This document shows positions 53,603 to 62,712 of a stretch of DNA of 64,000 nt, one piece after another. Position numbers and translations under genes: made by a program. The stretch comes from Pseudomonas faucium (GTDB lineage Bacteria > Pseudomonadota > Gammaproteobacteria > Pseudomonadales > Pseudomonadaceae), in contig NZ_BQIP01000002.1 in the NCBI RefSeq assembly GCF_021602585.1, forward strand, positions 124,001 through 188,000. The letters run 5' to 3'. Below the pieces are notes generated by a model. That model did no database searches, was not told where the DNA came from, and saw nothing but the letters and a program-made list of their open reading frames with translations. How positions within the stretch are numbered: position 1 is the first letter of the stretch; every line of letters begins with the position of its first letter.

Positions 53603-54071
53603 CGACGCTGCGCCCTGGCGGCATGCACTGATCATCGCGGCGGTTTTCGCGGCCTGCCTGGCTGCGCTGTGCTTCGCCTGGTCCGTGCCCTACGAAAACA
53701 GCCAGCCCTATCGCTCCGAAGGCCATCACTTCATGGGCGACGACACCCTGGACTTCAAGGAGCGGCTGACCATCAGCGAACCCAGTGCGGTGATCAGCCT
53801 GCTCGAGCGCCTGGGTGACAAGGAACGGCATATCGCCGTGGGCGCGGCCGTGGTGCAAACCTCGCGCTGGCGAATCAAGCTCAAGGTCGAAGATATCCAG
53901 GCCAGCAGCGAGCAGCAGTTGTTCAACGTCAGCCGCCATTCCGAACTGCTGTTCTCCCGCCAGTACTTCCGCCTGGGCTCGATGCTCAACCTGGCAATGC
54001 TGCCCAGCCGCGGCAACGCGCTGTGCTACTACATCCTCGAACTGGACCGGCTGCGCTGCATGAACGACTGA
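53595..54071 (+). CDS. Membrane-anchored partner of the ToxR-like regulator (unknown)
   Basis: A 158-residue protein with one N-terminal membrane helix (about 10-29, ALIIAAVFAACLAALCFAW) and a periplasmic domain of about 125 residues with no recognised family. It starts inside the 3' end of the ToxR-like gene, a layout matching toxS behind toxR. By analogy it may stabilise or modulate the regulator; this is inference from position and topology only. Confidence 0.7.
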   Translation: MNNDAAPWRHALIIAAVFAACLAALCFAWSVPYENSQPYRSEGHHFMGDDTLDFKERLTISEPSAVISLLERLGDKERHIAVGAAVVQTSRWRIKLKVEDIQASSEQQLFNVSRHSELLFSRQYFRLGSMLNLAMLPSRGNALCYYILELDRLRCMND

Positions 54072-54185
54072 TGACCTGTGGCAAGTGGCGGGTACAAATG
54101 ACGATTTTTGATTCCTGTTTTCTTCAGCCAACGCGCAGATTGCGCCGAGGTTTGCCGCCTCGATGTGAGGTCAACAGGAGTCACT

Positions 54186-54869
54186 ATGCCGCTCAAGCAA
54201 CTTTCGATTTTTCTATGCACGCTCACCTTGTTCGGTTGTTCGATGGCGCCCAGCATCGACACCGAAGTCACGCCCAAGGAACAAGCCAACACGGATCTGC
54301 AGGTCATCGAGCACGATGACAAGACACTGGCCTGGAAGCGCTCTGCCGCGCCGCTCTCTGCCCAGCATGAGAAGGTCGTGTTCATCAACCTGCCAAAAAC
54401 CTTCTCGCTCGACAGCCGCGACCCGCGGGTTGCCAAGTTCGACGGCGACGCCGAAAAGCTGCGCCAGCGCTTCCGAGGCCAGCTGGAAAAACAGCTGACC
54501 GACGCAGGCTACCGTCTGGTCGACAAGCCCACGGCAAAGTCCCTGTCGCTCAACGTTTCGATTGCCGATATCGAACGTGCCCCGCGTGATCCCAATGTCA
54601 CCGAATACATCCCCATCGGCATGCTGGTCGGCCTTTCCCTGCATGCCACCGGGGTTCGCGATGAAACCCTGTACCTGTTCCTGAAAAGTGAAGTCAGCGA
54701 CAGCCAGACCGGCGAAATGCTCGCCCGCGCCCTGGACCGCGTGAGCGGCAAGAACATCGGCCAGTCCAAGACCCCGGTGGTCGAGGACTTCTATCCCGCC
54801 CTGGATAGCGCCGCCCAGCAGATTCGGGAACGCCTGGACCGGGAGTTCCAGCCGAGCAAACCGGCCTGA
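54186..54869 (+). CDS. DUF3313-type lipoprotein
   Basis: A 227-residue lipoprotein with lipobox LFGC (lipidated cysteine at residue 18, then SMAPS). The mature part resembles DUF3313 proteins, with AKSLSLNVSIADIERAPR and a C-terminal GKNIGQSKTPVVEDFYPALDSAAQQIRERLD. The second residue after Cys is Met, not Asp, which favours the outer membrane. Function unknown. It lies 114 bases after the ToxR-like pair and could be a target of it. Confidence 0.82.
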   Translation: MPLKQLSIFLCTLTLFGCSMAPSIDTEVTPKEQANTDLQVIEHDDKTLAWKRSAAPLSAQHEKVVFINLPKTFSLDSRDPRVAKFDGDAEKLRQRFRGQLEKQLTDAGYRLVDKPTAKSLSLNVSIADIERAPRDPNVTEYIPIGMLVGLSLHATGVRDETLYLFLKSEVSDSQTGEMLARALDRVSGKNIGQSKTPVVEDFYPALDSAAQQIRERLDREFQPSKPA

Positions 54870-54909
54870 CCTGGCCATCCTCCTCCCTACTCAAGCCCTT
54901 GGATGACTG

Positions 54910-55410
54910 ATGAAACTCGCAAAACCGCTTGCTGCTGCCCTGTTCATGCTCAGCACCTTCAACGCCTTGGCCGATGACCGCGGCCTTTATGTCGGCGGTG
55001 GCCTGACCCGCGTTGAAATCGACGAGCACCAGATCAGCGACGACGACACCGCCTACAAGGCCTTCGTCGGCTACCGCGTGAACCCTTACCTGGCGTTCGA
55101 AGGTGCCTGGGTCGACCTGGGGCATTTCGATGGCGACCACGGCAACTTCGATGGCCACTCGGTGCAGGCCACTGCTCACCTGGGCATGCCGATCGGGCAG
55201 CGGGTGCGCCTGTTCGGCAGCCTCGGCGTGCATGCCTGGGACGCCGACCACGACATCGCCGGCGACAGCAACGACCTGGACATGACCTACGGCCTGGGTG
55301 TCGAGGTGGACGTGCTGCGCAACCTGGGCGTGCGCCTGGAGCAGGAAGTACTCAAGGTCGGCGACATCGACCTGGACCAGACCAGCGCCAGCGTCTACTT
55401 CATGTTCTGA
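54910..55410 (+). CDS. Small outer-membrane beta-barrel protein
   Basis: A 166-residue OmpA/OmpW-like eight-strand barrel. The signal peptide is about residues 1-22 (cleavage after NALA), followed by repeated strands such as GLYVGGGLTRVEI, YKAFVGYRVNPYLAFEGAWVDL and VRLFGSLGVHAWD. The C-terminal strand ends ASVYFMF, the aromatic signal for outer-membrane insertion. Role unknown. It lies 40 bases after the DUF3313 lipoprotein and may be expressed with it. Confidence 0.85.
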   Translation: MKLAKPLAAALFMLSTFNALADDRGLYVGGGLTRVEIDEHQISDDDTAYKAFVGYRVNPYLAFEGAWVDLGHFDGDHGNFDGHSVQATAHLGMPIGQRVRLFGSLGVHAWDADHDIAGDSNDLDMTYGLGVEVDVLRNLGVRLEQEVLKVGDIDLDQTSASVYFMF

Positions 55411-55542
55411 TGCCCCTGCGGCTCCTGCGCTTGCAGCGAGCCGCACCCTCCCCTTGCAACCGCTGCGCGTCGCGCGCCTGGCCAGTAGTAATTGCAGCCA
55501 ACCTGCTCTTTACTAGCAACAGCCCTCTGCGACGAGACCCGC

Positions 55543-56973
55543 ATGCTCGCACTCATCCAGCACTACCCCTTGCTGATCGGCTTTGTGCTGATCGCGCTCG
55601 ACATGCTGCTCTGGCACCTGATCGCGGCTGGCCGGCGGGCGCTGCGCATCGGCCTGCGGGTGGGCCTGTTCCTGCTGTTCACCGGGGTGCTGATCAGTGC
55701 CGGCGTCAGCCCATTGCAACCGGCGCCCTGGGCAGAGGATGTGGCGCGCAACCTGCTGGCCACGGTGCTGGGCATCGCCTGGTGGCTGTTCGCCGCGCGC
55801 GTGGTGACAGTGGTCACCGGCGTGCTGCTGGTGGCGCGCAGCAGCCACACCGGCCGGCTGCTGCAGGATGTGCTGGGGGCGGTGACCTTCCTGGTCGCCA
55901 TCGTGGCGGCCGCCGCCTACGTGCTCAACCTGCCGGTCAAAGGCCTGCTGGCCACCTCCGGGGTGATGGCGATCGTCATCGGCCTGGCATTGCAGAGCAC
56001 CCTCAGCGATGTGTTCTCCGGCATCGTGCTGAACACCACCCGCCCCTACCAGATCGGCGACTCGATCAGCATCGATGGCACCGAGGGCAAGGTCATCGAC
56101 ATCGACTGGCGCGCGACCCGCCTGCTCACCGGCAATGGCAGCCTGGCGGTGATCCCCAACTCGGTGGCGGCCAAGGCCAAGCTGCTCAATTTCAGCCAGC
56201 CCAATGATGTGCACGGGGTATCGATCAGCATCGTGGTGCCCGCCAGCGTGCGGCCACGGCGCGTCATCGATGCCCTGGAAAAGACCCTGCAGGGCACCCG
56301 CGCGCTGCTGAGCAACCCGCCGCCCAAGGTGGCGATCAAGAGCGCCAGCCTTGAGTCGGTGGAGTACGAGGCCAGCGGTTTCGTGGCCAGCATGGGCCAG
56401 AAGCTCGAGGTGCGTAACCACATGTTCGACCTCGCCCACCGCCACCTGGAGGCCAGCGGCGTGATCTGGAATGCCGACACCCAGCCGGCACGCGCCTGGA
56501 ACCGGCAACGCGCGCTGCTCGAGGATGTGCGGATTTTCCGAGCGCTGAGCAGCGACGAGAAGGACAGCCTGAGCCAGCGCATGACCTCGGTGGAGTACCT
56601 GGCAGACCAGGTGATCCTGGGCGTGGGCGACACCTCGGACTACCTGCTGGTGATCGGCACCGGCGTGGTTTCGGCGGCCATCCGCGACGGCGACAAACTG
56701 ATCGAGGCCGGGCGCATGGGCCCCGGCGAGGTGCTGGGCGTCGAGGGCTTGCTCGATGCTGACCAGTCCAATGCCGAGTTTCGCAGCCTGACCAGTTGCC
56801 TGCTGTTTCGCATCGACAAGGAGCAGGTGCGCAGTTGCCTGGAGGAGCGCCAGGAGGTGAAGACTGCGTTGACCAGGCTGCAGCGAACCCGGCAGCAATC
56901 GAGCCAGTCATTGCTGGAGCAGAAGCCGGCAGTCATCAAGAAAGGTGGGTTCCTGAGCTGGTTGCACAAATAG
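55543..56973 (+). CDS. MscS-family channel with cyclic-nucleotide-binding domain
   Basis: A 476-residue inner-membrane protein. Four to five membrane helices (about 5-160) lead into the MscS pore and beta domain (GLLATSGVMAIVIGLALQSTLSDVFSGIVL, PYQIGDSISIDGTEGKVIDIDWRATRL). A C-terminal cNMP-binding domain (about 340-455, with GRMGPGEVLGVEGLLD) follows. This fusion makes a channel gated by, or modulated by, a cyclic nucleotide. The start is the ATG at 55543, which gives the first membrane helix directly. Confidence 0.88.
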   Translation: MLALIQHYPLLIGFVLIALDMLLWHLIAAGRRALRIGLRVGLFLLFTGVLISAGVSPLQPAPWAEDVARNLLATVLGIAWWLFAARVVTVVTGVLLVARSSHTGRLLQDVLGAVTFLVAIVAAAAYVLNLPVKGLLATSGVMAIVIGLALQSTLSDVFSGIVLNTTRPYQIGDSISIDGTEGKVIDIDWRATRLLTGNGSLAVIPNSVAAKAKLLNFSQPNDVHGVSISIVVPASVRPRRVIDALEKTLQGTRALLSNPPPKVAIKSASLESVEYEASGFVASMGQKLEVRNHMFDLAHRHLEASGVIWNADTQPARAWNRQRALLEDVRIFRALSSDEKDSLSQRMTSVEYLADQVILGVGDTSDYLLVIGTGVVSAAIRDGDKLIEAGRMGPGEVLGVEGLLDADQSNAEFRSLTSCLLFRIDKEQVRSCLEERQEVKTALTRLQRTRQQSSQSLLEQKPAVIKKGGFLSWLHK

Positions 56974-56978
56974 CACTG

Positions 56979-57056
56979 GCCTCATCGCCGGCAAGCCGGC
57001 TCCCACAATGGTTCACCACCCATCCCTGTGGGAGCCGGCTTGCCGGCGATGGGGCC
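56979..57056. repeat. REP pair (inverted)
   Basis: Units at 56979-57007 and 57027-57056 (CATCGCCGGCAAGCCGGCTC and its inverse) lie between the convergent MscS and amaA genes. Confidence 0.88.
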
Positions 57057-57061
57057 AGCGC

Positions 57062-58348
57062 CTACAACACAACTCTCAAGCATTGCCCCGCGTGATACAG
57101 CGAGAACCCGGACTCATAGAACGCCGTGCGCAACGAAGGCGCACTGACGCCCGTCATCGGCGAGAACGGAATCGGCAGGCTGCCCTCCTCCCCCTTGAGC
57201 AGGAATTCGGCAAAGGCCCGGCCAATCACCGTGCCGGTGGTATTGCCGCGGCCGTTGTAGCCGGTCACCGCCACCAGCCCCGGCGCCGGTTCGAACAAGC
57301 GCATCAGGTGGTCGGGGGTGAAATCGATGCAACCGGTCCAGTGCATCTCCCACTCGACCTTGCCCAGCTCCGGGTAGTAATGGCTCTGGATACGATCGGC
57401 CCAGCTGCGCACGAACCACGCAGGCTTGTTGTCGACCCGGCCGAGGCTGCCGAGCAGCAGGCGGCCCTGGTCGTCGCGGCGGATGCTGCTGAGCACGGTG
57501 CGGGTGTCCCACGAGCCTTGGCCGTGTGGCAGCACCTTGTCGGCTGCGGCGCCCTGCAGGGGCTTGGACGCCACCTGGTAGTAGTAGCCACGGAAGAACT
57601 GCTTCTGCAGGTTGCTCCAGTCGCCTTCGGTGTAGGCGCCGGTGGAGATCACCACCTTGTCGGCGCGCACCGAACCGCGTGCGGTCTTCACCCGCCAGGC
57701 GTCGCCGTCGCGCTCAAGGCCCTCGACGGAAGACTGCTGGAACAGCTTGCCACCCAGGCGAGCCACGGCCGAGGCCAGGCCCTGGGTGTAACCCATGGGG
57801 TTGATGGTGCCGGCGCGGCGGTCGAGCAGCGCGGCGGAAATCTTGTCGGTACCGCAGTATTCCTGGCATTGGGCGCCGGTCAGCAGCTCGACGTCGGCAC
57901 CGCGGCGGCGCCACTGTTCATGGCGGGCTTCGAGGTCGGCAATGCCGGTGGCGTTGTGCGCCATGTGCAGGGTGCCTTTGTGCTGGGCCTGACAGTCGAT
58001 GCCCAGACGCTCGATCATGGCGAAGACTTCGCCCGGGGCATCGCCAAGCACTTTGTTCAGGCGGCTGCCCTGCTTCTGGCCCAGGGTCGCCTCGACGTCG
58101 TCGGGGCGGATCCAGGTGCCGGCGTTGACCAGGCCGACGTTGCGTCCGGAGCCGCCGTGGCCGATCTTCCAGGCCTCCAGCAGGATCACCGACTTGCCCT
58201 GTTCGAGCAGGTGGATGGCCGCCGACAGGCCGGTGATGCCGCCACCGATCACGCACACATCGGCCTTGTGCTCACCGGCCAGGGCCTGGGCGGCGACGGT
58301 CGGTTGGCTGACGTGTTCCCACAAGCATTGTTGACGCAATTCGGACAT
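57062..58348 (-). CDS. amaA: L-pipecolate oxidase AmaA
   Basis: A 428-residue FAD-dependent DAO-family oxidase. The FAD motif VCVIGGGITGLSAAIHLLEQG is at residues 31-51, and GSGRNVGLVNAG follows. It oxidises L-pipecolate to delta-1-piperideine-6-carboxylate in the D-lysine pathway of P. putida. The start is the ATG at 58348, which gives the usual length. The amaB gene lies upstream on the same strand with a REP pair between them. The neighbours amaB and hglS support this call over a gamma-glutamylputrescine oxidase. Confidence 0.88.
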   Translation of the reverse strand: MSELRQQCLWEHVSQPTVAAQALAGEHKADVCVIGGGITGLSAAIHLLEQGKSVILLEAWKIGHGGSGRNVGLVNAGTWIRPDDVEATLGQKQGSRLNKVLGDAPGEVFAMIERLGIDCQAQHKGTLHMAHNATGIADLEARHEQWRRRGADVELLTGAQCQEYCGTDKISAALLDRRAGTINPMGYTQGLASAVARLGGKLFQQSSVEGLERDGDAWRVKTARGSVRADKVVISTGAYTEGDWSNLQKQFFRGYYYQVASKPLQGAAADKVLPHGQGSWDTRTVLSSIRRDDQGRLLLGSLGRVDNKPAWFVRSWADRIQSHYYPELGKVEWEMHWTGCIDFTPDHLMRLFEPAPGLVAVTGYNGRGNTTGTVIGRAFAEFLLKGEEGSLPIPFSPMTGVSAPSLRTAFYESGFSLYHAGQCLRVVL

Positions 58349-58389
58349 GGCCGGCTCCAGCATATTGTTCTTGTTGGGGCTGGCGTGCA

Positions 58390-58465
58390 GCCCATCGCCG
58401 GCAAGCCGGCTCCCACAAGGATCGCATGCTCGGCGCGATCACTGTGGGAGCCGGCTTGCCGGCGA
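58390..58465. repeat. REP pair (inverted) between amaB and amaA
   Basis: Units at 58390-58417 and 58443-58465 with the core GCCGGCAAGCCGGCTCCCAC. Placed within an apparent transcript, it may stabilise the amaB mRNA or lower amaA expression. Confidence 0.85.
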
Positions 58466-58495
58466 ACCGGGGGCAGCGCCCCCGGCCATGCAGCA

Positions 58496-59986
58496 TCAGT
58501 CGAACACGATACCCTGCGCCAGCGGCAGCTCGCGCGAGTAGTTCACGGTGTTGGTCTGGCGACGCATGTAGCCCTTCCAGGCATCGGAACCCGACTCGCG
58601 ACCACCGCCGGTTTCCTTCTCGCCACCAAACGCCCCGCCGATCTCGGCACCGCTGGTGCCGATGTTGACGTTGGCAATGCCGCAGTCGCTGCCCGAGGCG
58701 CTCTGGAAGCGCTCCGCTTCACGCAGGTCGGTGGTGAAGATGCACGACGACAGGCCTTGCGGCACTTCGTTGTTCAGGCGCAGCGCCTCTTCGAAGTCGT
58801 CGTAGGCCAGCACGTAGAGGATCGGTGCGAAGGTTTCATGGCGCACCACGTCGCTTTGCCCCGGCATCTCGGCAATCGCCGGCGACACGTAGTAGGCATT
58901 GGGGTACTGGTCGGCCAGCTGGCGCTCGCCACCGAATACCTGGCCGCCCTCGTCGCGGGCCTTGGCCAGGGCGCCTTGCATGGCGTCGAACGACTGCTTG
59001 TCGATCAGCGGGCCGACCAGGTTGTCCTTGCGTGGGTCACCGATGCGTACCTTGGCGTAGGCGGCTTTCACCCGGGCAACCACTTCGTCCTTGATCGAAC
59101 GGTGCACGATCAGCCGGCGCAGGGTGGTGCAACGCTGGCCTGCGGTGCCCACGGCGGAGAACAGGATGCCGCGCACGGCCAGGTCCAGGTCGGCGCTCGG
59201 GGCCAGGATCATGGCGTTGTTGCCGCCCAGTTCGAGGATGCTGCGGCCGAAGCGGGCGGCCACGCGTGGGCCGACTTCACGGCCCATGCGGGTGCTGCCG
59301 GTGGCGCTGACCAGCGGCACACGCGGGTCGTCGACCAGCGCTTCGCCGGCTTCACGCCCGCCGATCACCAGTTGCGCCAGGCCAGCCGGGGCGTCGCCGA
59401 AGGCTTTCAGGGCTTTTTCGAACAGCGCCTGGCAGGCCAGGGCGGTCAGCGGGGTCTTTTCCGACGGTTTCCAGACCACGGCGTTACCGGCCACCAGCGC
59501 CAGGGTGGTGTTCCAGGCCCACACCGCCACCGGGAAGTTGAAGGCGCTGATCACGCCGACCACGCCCAGCGGGTGCCAGCTTTCGCGCATGTGGTGGCCA
59601 GGGCGCTCGGAGGCGATGGTCAGGCCGTACAGCTGGCGCGACAGGCCGACGGCGAAGTCGCAGATGTCGATCATTTCCTGCACTTCGCCCAGGCCTTCCT
59701 GGGTGATCTTGCCGGCTTCGATCGACACCAGCTCGCCGAGCTCGGCCTTGTGTGCGCGCAGCACTTCGCCGAACAGGCGCACCAGCTCGCCACGGCGCGG
59801 GGCCGGCACGCTGCGCCAGGCTTCGAAGGCGCTGTGGGCCTGATCGATGCGGGCGGTGGTCTCGGCTTTGCCGAGCAGTTTCACCGAGGCGATCTGGCTG
59901 CCGTCGATCGGCGTGTGAACAGGGTAGTCGCCCTGGGTGTATTCCGCGGCGGCAACGCCAAGGCGCTCGAGCAATCCAGCAACCAT
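58496..59986 (-). CDS. amaB: Delta-1-piperideine-6-carboxylate (2-aminoadipate semialdehyde) dehydrogenase AmaB
   Basis: A 496-residue ALDH7-type dehydrogenase that oxidises 2-aminoadipate semialdehyde to 2-aminoadipate. The catalytic glutamate lies in LELGGNNAMIL and the cysteine in GTAGQRCTTLRRLIVH. The start at 59986 gives the family N-terminus (MVAGLLERLGV). It is divergent from the LysR gene at 60123, its likely regulator, and upstream of amaA. Confidence 0.92.
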   Translation of the reverse strand: MVAGLLERLGVAAAEYTQGDYPVHTPIDGSQIASVKLLGKAETTARIDQAHSAFEAWRSVPAPRRGELVRLFGEVLRAHKAELGELVSIEAGKITQEGLGEVQEMIDICDFAVGLSRQLYGLTIASERPGHHMRESWHPLGVVGVISAFNFPVAVWAWNTTLALVAGNAVVWKPSEKTPLTALACQALFEKALKAFGDAPAGLAQLVIGGREAGEALVDDPRVPLVSATGSTRMGREVGPRVAARFGRSILELGGNNAMILAPSADLDLAVRGILFSAVGTAGQRCTTLRRLIVHRSIKDEVVARVKAAYAKVRIGDPRKDNLVGPLIDKQSFDAMQGALAKARDEGGQVFGGERQLADQYPNAYYVSPAIAEMPGQSDVVRHETFAPILYVLAYDDFEEALRLNNEVPQGLSSCIFTTDLREAERFQSASGSDCGIANVNIGTSGAEIGGAFGGEKETGGGRESGSDAWKGYMRRQTNTVNYSRELPLAQGIVFD

Positions 59987-60122
59987 TTGTGCTTCTCCTA
60001 CATCGGGTGATGGGGTGGAAAAATGATGTGGATCAGTATTAATCCGATCGCACCGGTGCAACAAACGACCTTTATTCCGCATATCATTCCGTCAGGTAAT
60101 GATTTGAGCCACTGAGACCGCT

Positions 60123-61013
60123 ATGTCCAAACGCCTGGTGCCCTCCATGACCGCCCTGCAGTGCTTCGAAGCTGCGGCCCGTCACCTGAGTTTTACCCGT
60201 GCCGCCGAAGAGCTGCACCTGACCCAGAGCGCCGTCAGCAAACAGGTGGCGCAGCTCGAAGACATGCTGCGCCACCACCTGTTCCTGCGTATCCGCCGGC
60301 GCCTGCAACTGACTCCGGCGGGCAGCCTGTACCTGGCCGAGGTCAACAAGATCCTCACCCAGGTGGACATGTCCAGCCGCTACGTACTGACCTACGGCGA
60401 GCAGACCGAGATATTGAAGGTAGCCACTCAACCGAGTTTTGGCGTGCGCTGGCTGATCCCGCACCTCAAGGGTTTTGGCAAGCGCCACTCGAACATCCAC
60501 CTGGACATCCGCAACGAGATGGAGCCGTTCGCCTTGCTGCAGGGCTCGGCGGACGTGGTGTTCTTCTATGGCCAGGGCACCTGGCCGGGGGCTACTTGCA
60601 TCGAGCTGTTCCGCGAGCAAGTGGTGCCGGTGTGCGCGTCGGAGTTGCTGGGCGGGCGTGAACTGCAGGATGCCGGGGAGCTCGCCGAGCTGGTGCTGCT
60701 GCAGAGCACGTCGCGGCCCGAGGCCTGGCACGAGTGGTTCCTGGAGCTGGGGTTGCACAGCGTCAGCGCCTACCACGGGCCGCGCTTCGATACCTTCTAC
60801 ATGGCGCTGAGTGCGGCGCAGGCAGGGTGTGGGGTGGCGCTGGTGCCGCGGTACCTGGTGGCCAAGGAGTTGAGCGAGGGGAGCCTGGTCATTCCCTGGA
60901 ACCATGCGATGAACAGTGCCGGGGCGCATTACCTGGCGTATGCCGAGCACGCGGCTGAAGTGCCCAAGGTACGGGCGCTCGTGGGGTGGATTCGGGAACA
61001 GCTGCAGGGTTGA
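60123..61013 (+). CDS. LysR-type regulator, likely of amaBA
   Basis: A 296-residue LysR protein of the GcvA type. The HTH is at residues 20-60 (SFTRAAEELHLTQSAVSKQVAQLEDMLRHHLFLR). The substrate domain starts about residue 92 (LKVATQPSFGVRWLIPHLKGFGKRHSNI). It is divergent from amaB across 136 bases, a gap containing AT-rich sequence suited to LysR binding. Its role in lysine or pipecolate control is inferred from position. Confidence 0.88.
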   Translation: MSKRLVPSMTALQCFEAAARHLSFTRAAEELHLTQSAVSKQVAQLEDMLRHHLFLRIRRRLQLTPAGSLYLAEVNKILTQVDMSSRYVLTYGEQTEILKVATQPSFGVRWLIPHLKGFGKRHSNIHLDIRNEMEPFALLQGSADVVFFYGQGTWPGATCIELFREQVVPVCASELLGGRELQDAGELAELVLLQSTSRPEAWHEWFLELGLHSVSAYHGPRFDTFYMALSAAQAGCGVALVPRYLVAKELSEGSLVIPWNHAMNSAGAHYLAYAEHAAEVPKVRALVGWIREQLQG

Positions 61014-61033
61014 GCATGCTGGGGCCGCCTTGC

Positions 61034-61066
61034 GGCCCAATCGCCGGCAAGCCGGCTCCTACAAGG
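61034..61066 (+). repeat. Single REP sequence
   Basis: CAATCGCCGGCAAGCCGGCT followed by CCTACAAGG, after the LysR gene. Confidence 0.82.
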
Positions 61067-61185
61067 TTCTGTGCAAACCTTGAGGTCGATCAAAAAAGGA
61101 ATGACACAGCCACTTTTTTTCGCTTGTGGCCATAGTGCATTCCCAGCTTTCATGTAAACGTCCGAACCCAACCAGGAAGCTAGCG

Positions 61186-62580
61186 ATGCCCGCCCACGAT
61201 TTCGTCAGCCCCGACAGCATCCGCGCGCAGTTCTCTGCCGCCATGTCGCTCATGTACAAACAGGAAGTGCCGCTGTACGGCACGCTGCTGGAGCTGGTGA
61301 GCGAAATCAACCAGCAGGTCATGGCCCAGCAGCCCGCCGTGGCCGAGGCCCTGCGCTGGACCGGCGAAATCGAGCGCCTGGACCAGGAGCGCCACGGCGC
61401 CATCCGCGTCGGCACCGCCGAGGAGCTGGCCACCATCGCCCGGCTGTTCGCGGTCATGGGCATGCAGCCGGTCGGCTATTACGACTTGAGCTCGGCCGGC
61501 GTACCGGTGCATTCCACCGCTTTTCGCGCGGTGCATGAGCAGTCGCTGCACATCAGCCCGTTCCGCGTGTTCACCTCGCTGCTGCGCCTGGAACTGATCG
61601 ACAACCCGCAACTGCGCGAGCTGGCGCAGAGCATCCTGGCCAAGCGCAAGATCTTCACCCCCCGCGCCCTCGACCTGATTGCCCAGCACGAGCGTGACGG
61701 CGGCTTGAACGCCACGGATGCCGCGGCTTTCGTACAAGAGGCGCTGCACACCTTCCGCTGGCACCAGGACGCCACCGTCACCGCCGAGCAGTACCAGCAA
61801 CTGCACGATCAGCACCGCCTGATCGCCGACGTGGTGGCGTTCAAAGGCCCGCACATCAACCACCTGACCCCGCGCACCCTGGACATCGATGCAATCCAGC
61901 GCGGCATGCCGGCCAAGGGCATCCCGCCCAAGGCTGTGGTCGAAGGCCCGCCCACCCGCCGGCACCCGATCCTGTTGCGCCAGACCAGCTTCAAGGCGCT
62001 GCAGGAAAAGGTCGCGTTCATCGACCGGCAAGGCAGCGAAGGCAGCCACACCGCGCGCTTCGGCGAGATCGAACAGCGTGGCGCGGCACTCACGCCCAAA
62101 GGGCGCCAGCTGTATGACCGCCTGCTCGATGCCACCCGCGCAGCCTTGGGTGGCGTACCTGCCGAGGCCAATGCCGAGCGCTACATGGCGCTGCTGCAGC
62201 AGCACTTTGCGCCATTCCCGGATGACCTGGCGCAGATGCGCGAGCAGGGCCTGGCCTACTTCCGCTACTTCGCCACTGAAAAGGGCCTGGCGGCGCGTGA
62301 CCAGCAAGGCCGCCCGACCACCCTGGCGGGCTTGATCGAGGCAGGCCATGTGCACTTCGAGGCGCTGGTGTATGAAGACTTCCTGCCGGTGAGTGCGGCG
62401 GGCATCTTCCAGTCCAACCTGGGTGACGAGGCCCAGGCCGAATACGGCAGCAATGCCAACCGCGAGGCGTTCGAGGCGGCGTTGGGGCTACAGGTGCAGG
62501 ATGAGCTGGCGCTGTATGCGCAGAGCGAGCAGCGGTCGCTGCAGGCTTGTGGCCAGGCGTTGAACCTCCAATTGGTGTAA
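61186..62580 (+). CDS. hglS: 2-oxoadipate dioxygenase/decarboxylase HglS (DUF1338)
   Basis: A 464-residue DUF1338 enzyme with a VOC-like fold that uses Fe(II) and oxygen to convert 2-oxoadipate to D-2-hydroxyglutarate. This step completes D-lysine breakdown in P. putida. Family motifs are GYYDLSSAGVPVHSTAFR, FKGPHINHLTPRTLDID and FEALVYEDFLPVSAAGIFQSNL, which supply the metal histidines and a glutamate. The start is the ATG at 61186 (MPAHDFVSPDSIR). The gene stands apart from amaBA but in the conserved P. putida order. Confidence 0.9.
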   Translation: MPAHDFVSPDSIRAQFSAAMSLMYKQEVPLYGTLLELVSEINQQVMAQQPAVAEALRWTGEIERLDQERHGAIRVGTAEELATIARLFAVMGMQPVGYYDLSSAGVPVHSTAFRAVHEQSLHISPFRVFTSLLRLELIDNPQLRELAQSILAKRKIFTPRALDLIAQHERDGGLNATDAAAFVQEALHTFRWHQDATVTAEQYQQLHDQHRLIADVVAFKGPHINHLTPRTLDIDAIQRGMPAKGIPPKAVVEGPPTRRHPILLRQTSFKALQEKVAFIDRQGSEGSHTARFGEIEQRGAALTPKGRQLYDRLLDATRAALGGVPAEANAERYMALLQQHFAPFPDDLAQMREQGLAYFRYFATEKGLAARDQQGRPTTLAGLIEAGHVHFEALVYEDFLPVSAAGIFQSNLGDEAQAEYGSNANREAFEAALGLQVQDELALYAQSEQRSLQACGQALNLQLV

Positions 62581-62605
62581 GGCTCAGGATCGCTGGGGGC
62601 GCTTT

Positions 62606-62700
62606 GCGCCCCATTCGCGGGCAAGCCCGCTCCCACAGGGTCACCACAGTTCTTGATTTTTGCGCTGTACCTGTGGGAGCCGGCTTGCCGGCGATAGGGC
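62606..62700. repeat. REP pair (inverted)
   Basis: Units at 62606-62640 (TTCGCGGGCAAGCCCGCTCC variant) and 62670-62700 lie between the convergent hglS and LysR genes. The two arms are of different REP subtypes. Confidence 0.85.
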
Positions 62701-62712
62701 CCGTTCAGGCAA

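Noticed and set aside
57008-60010. A 1000-codon open frame on the plus strand across amaA and amaB
   Set aside because: It is antisense to two well-supported enzymes and arises from GC-rich third positions. The translation is low-complexity His/Ala/Gly with no family resemblance.
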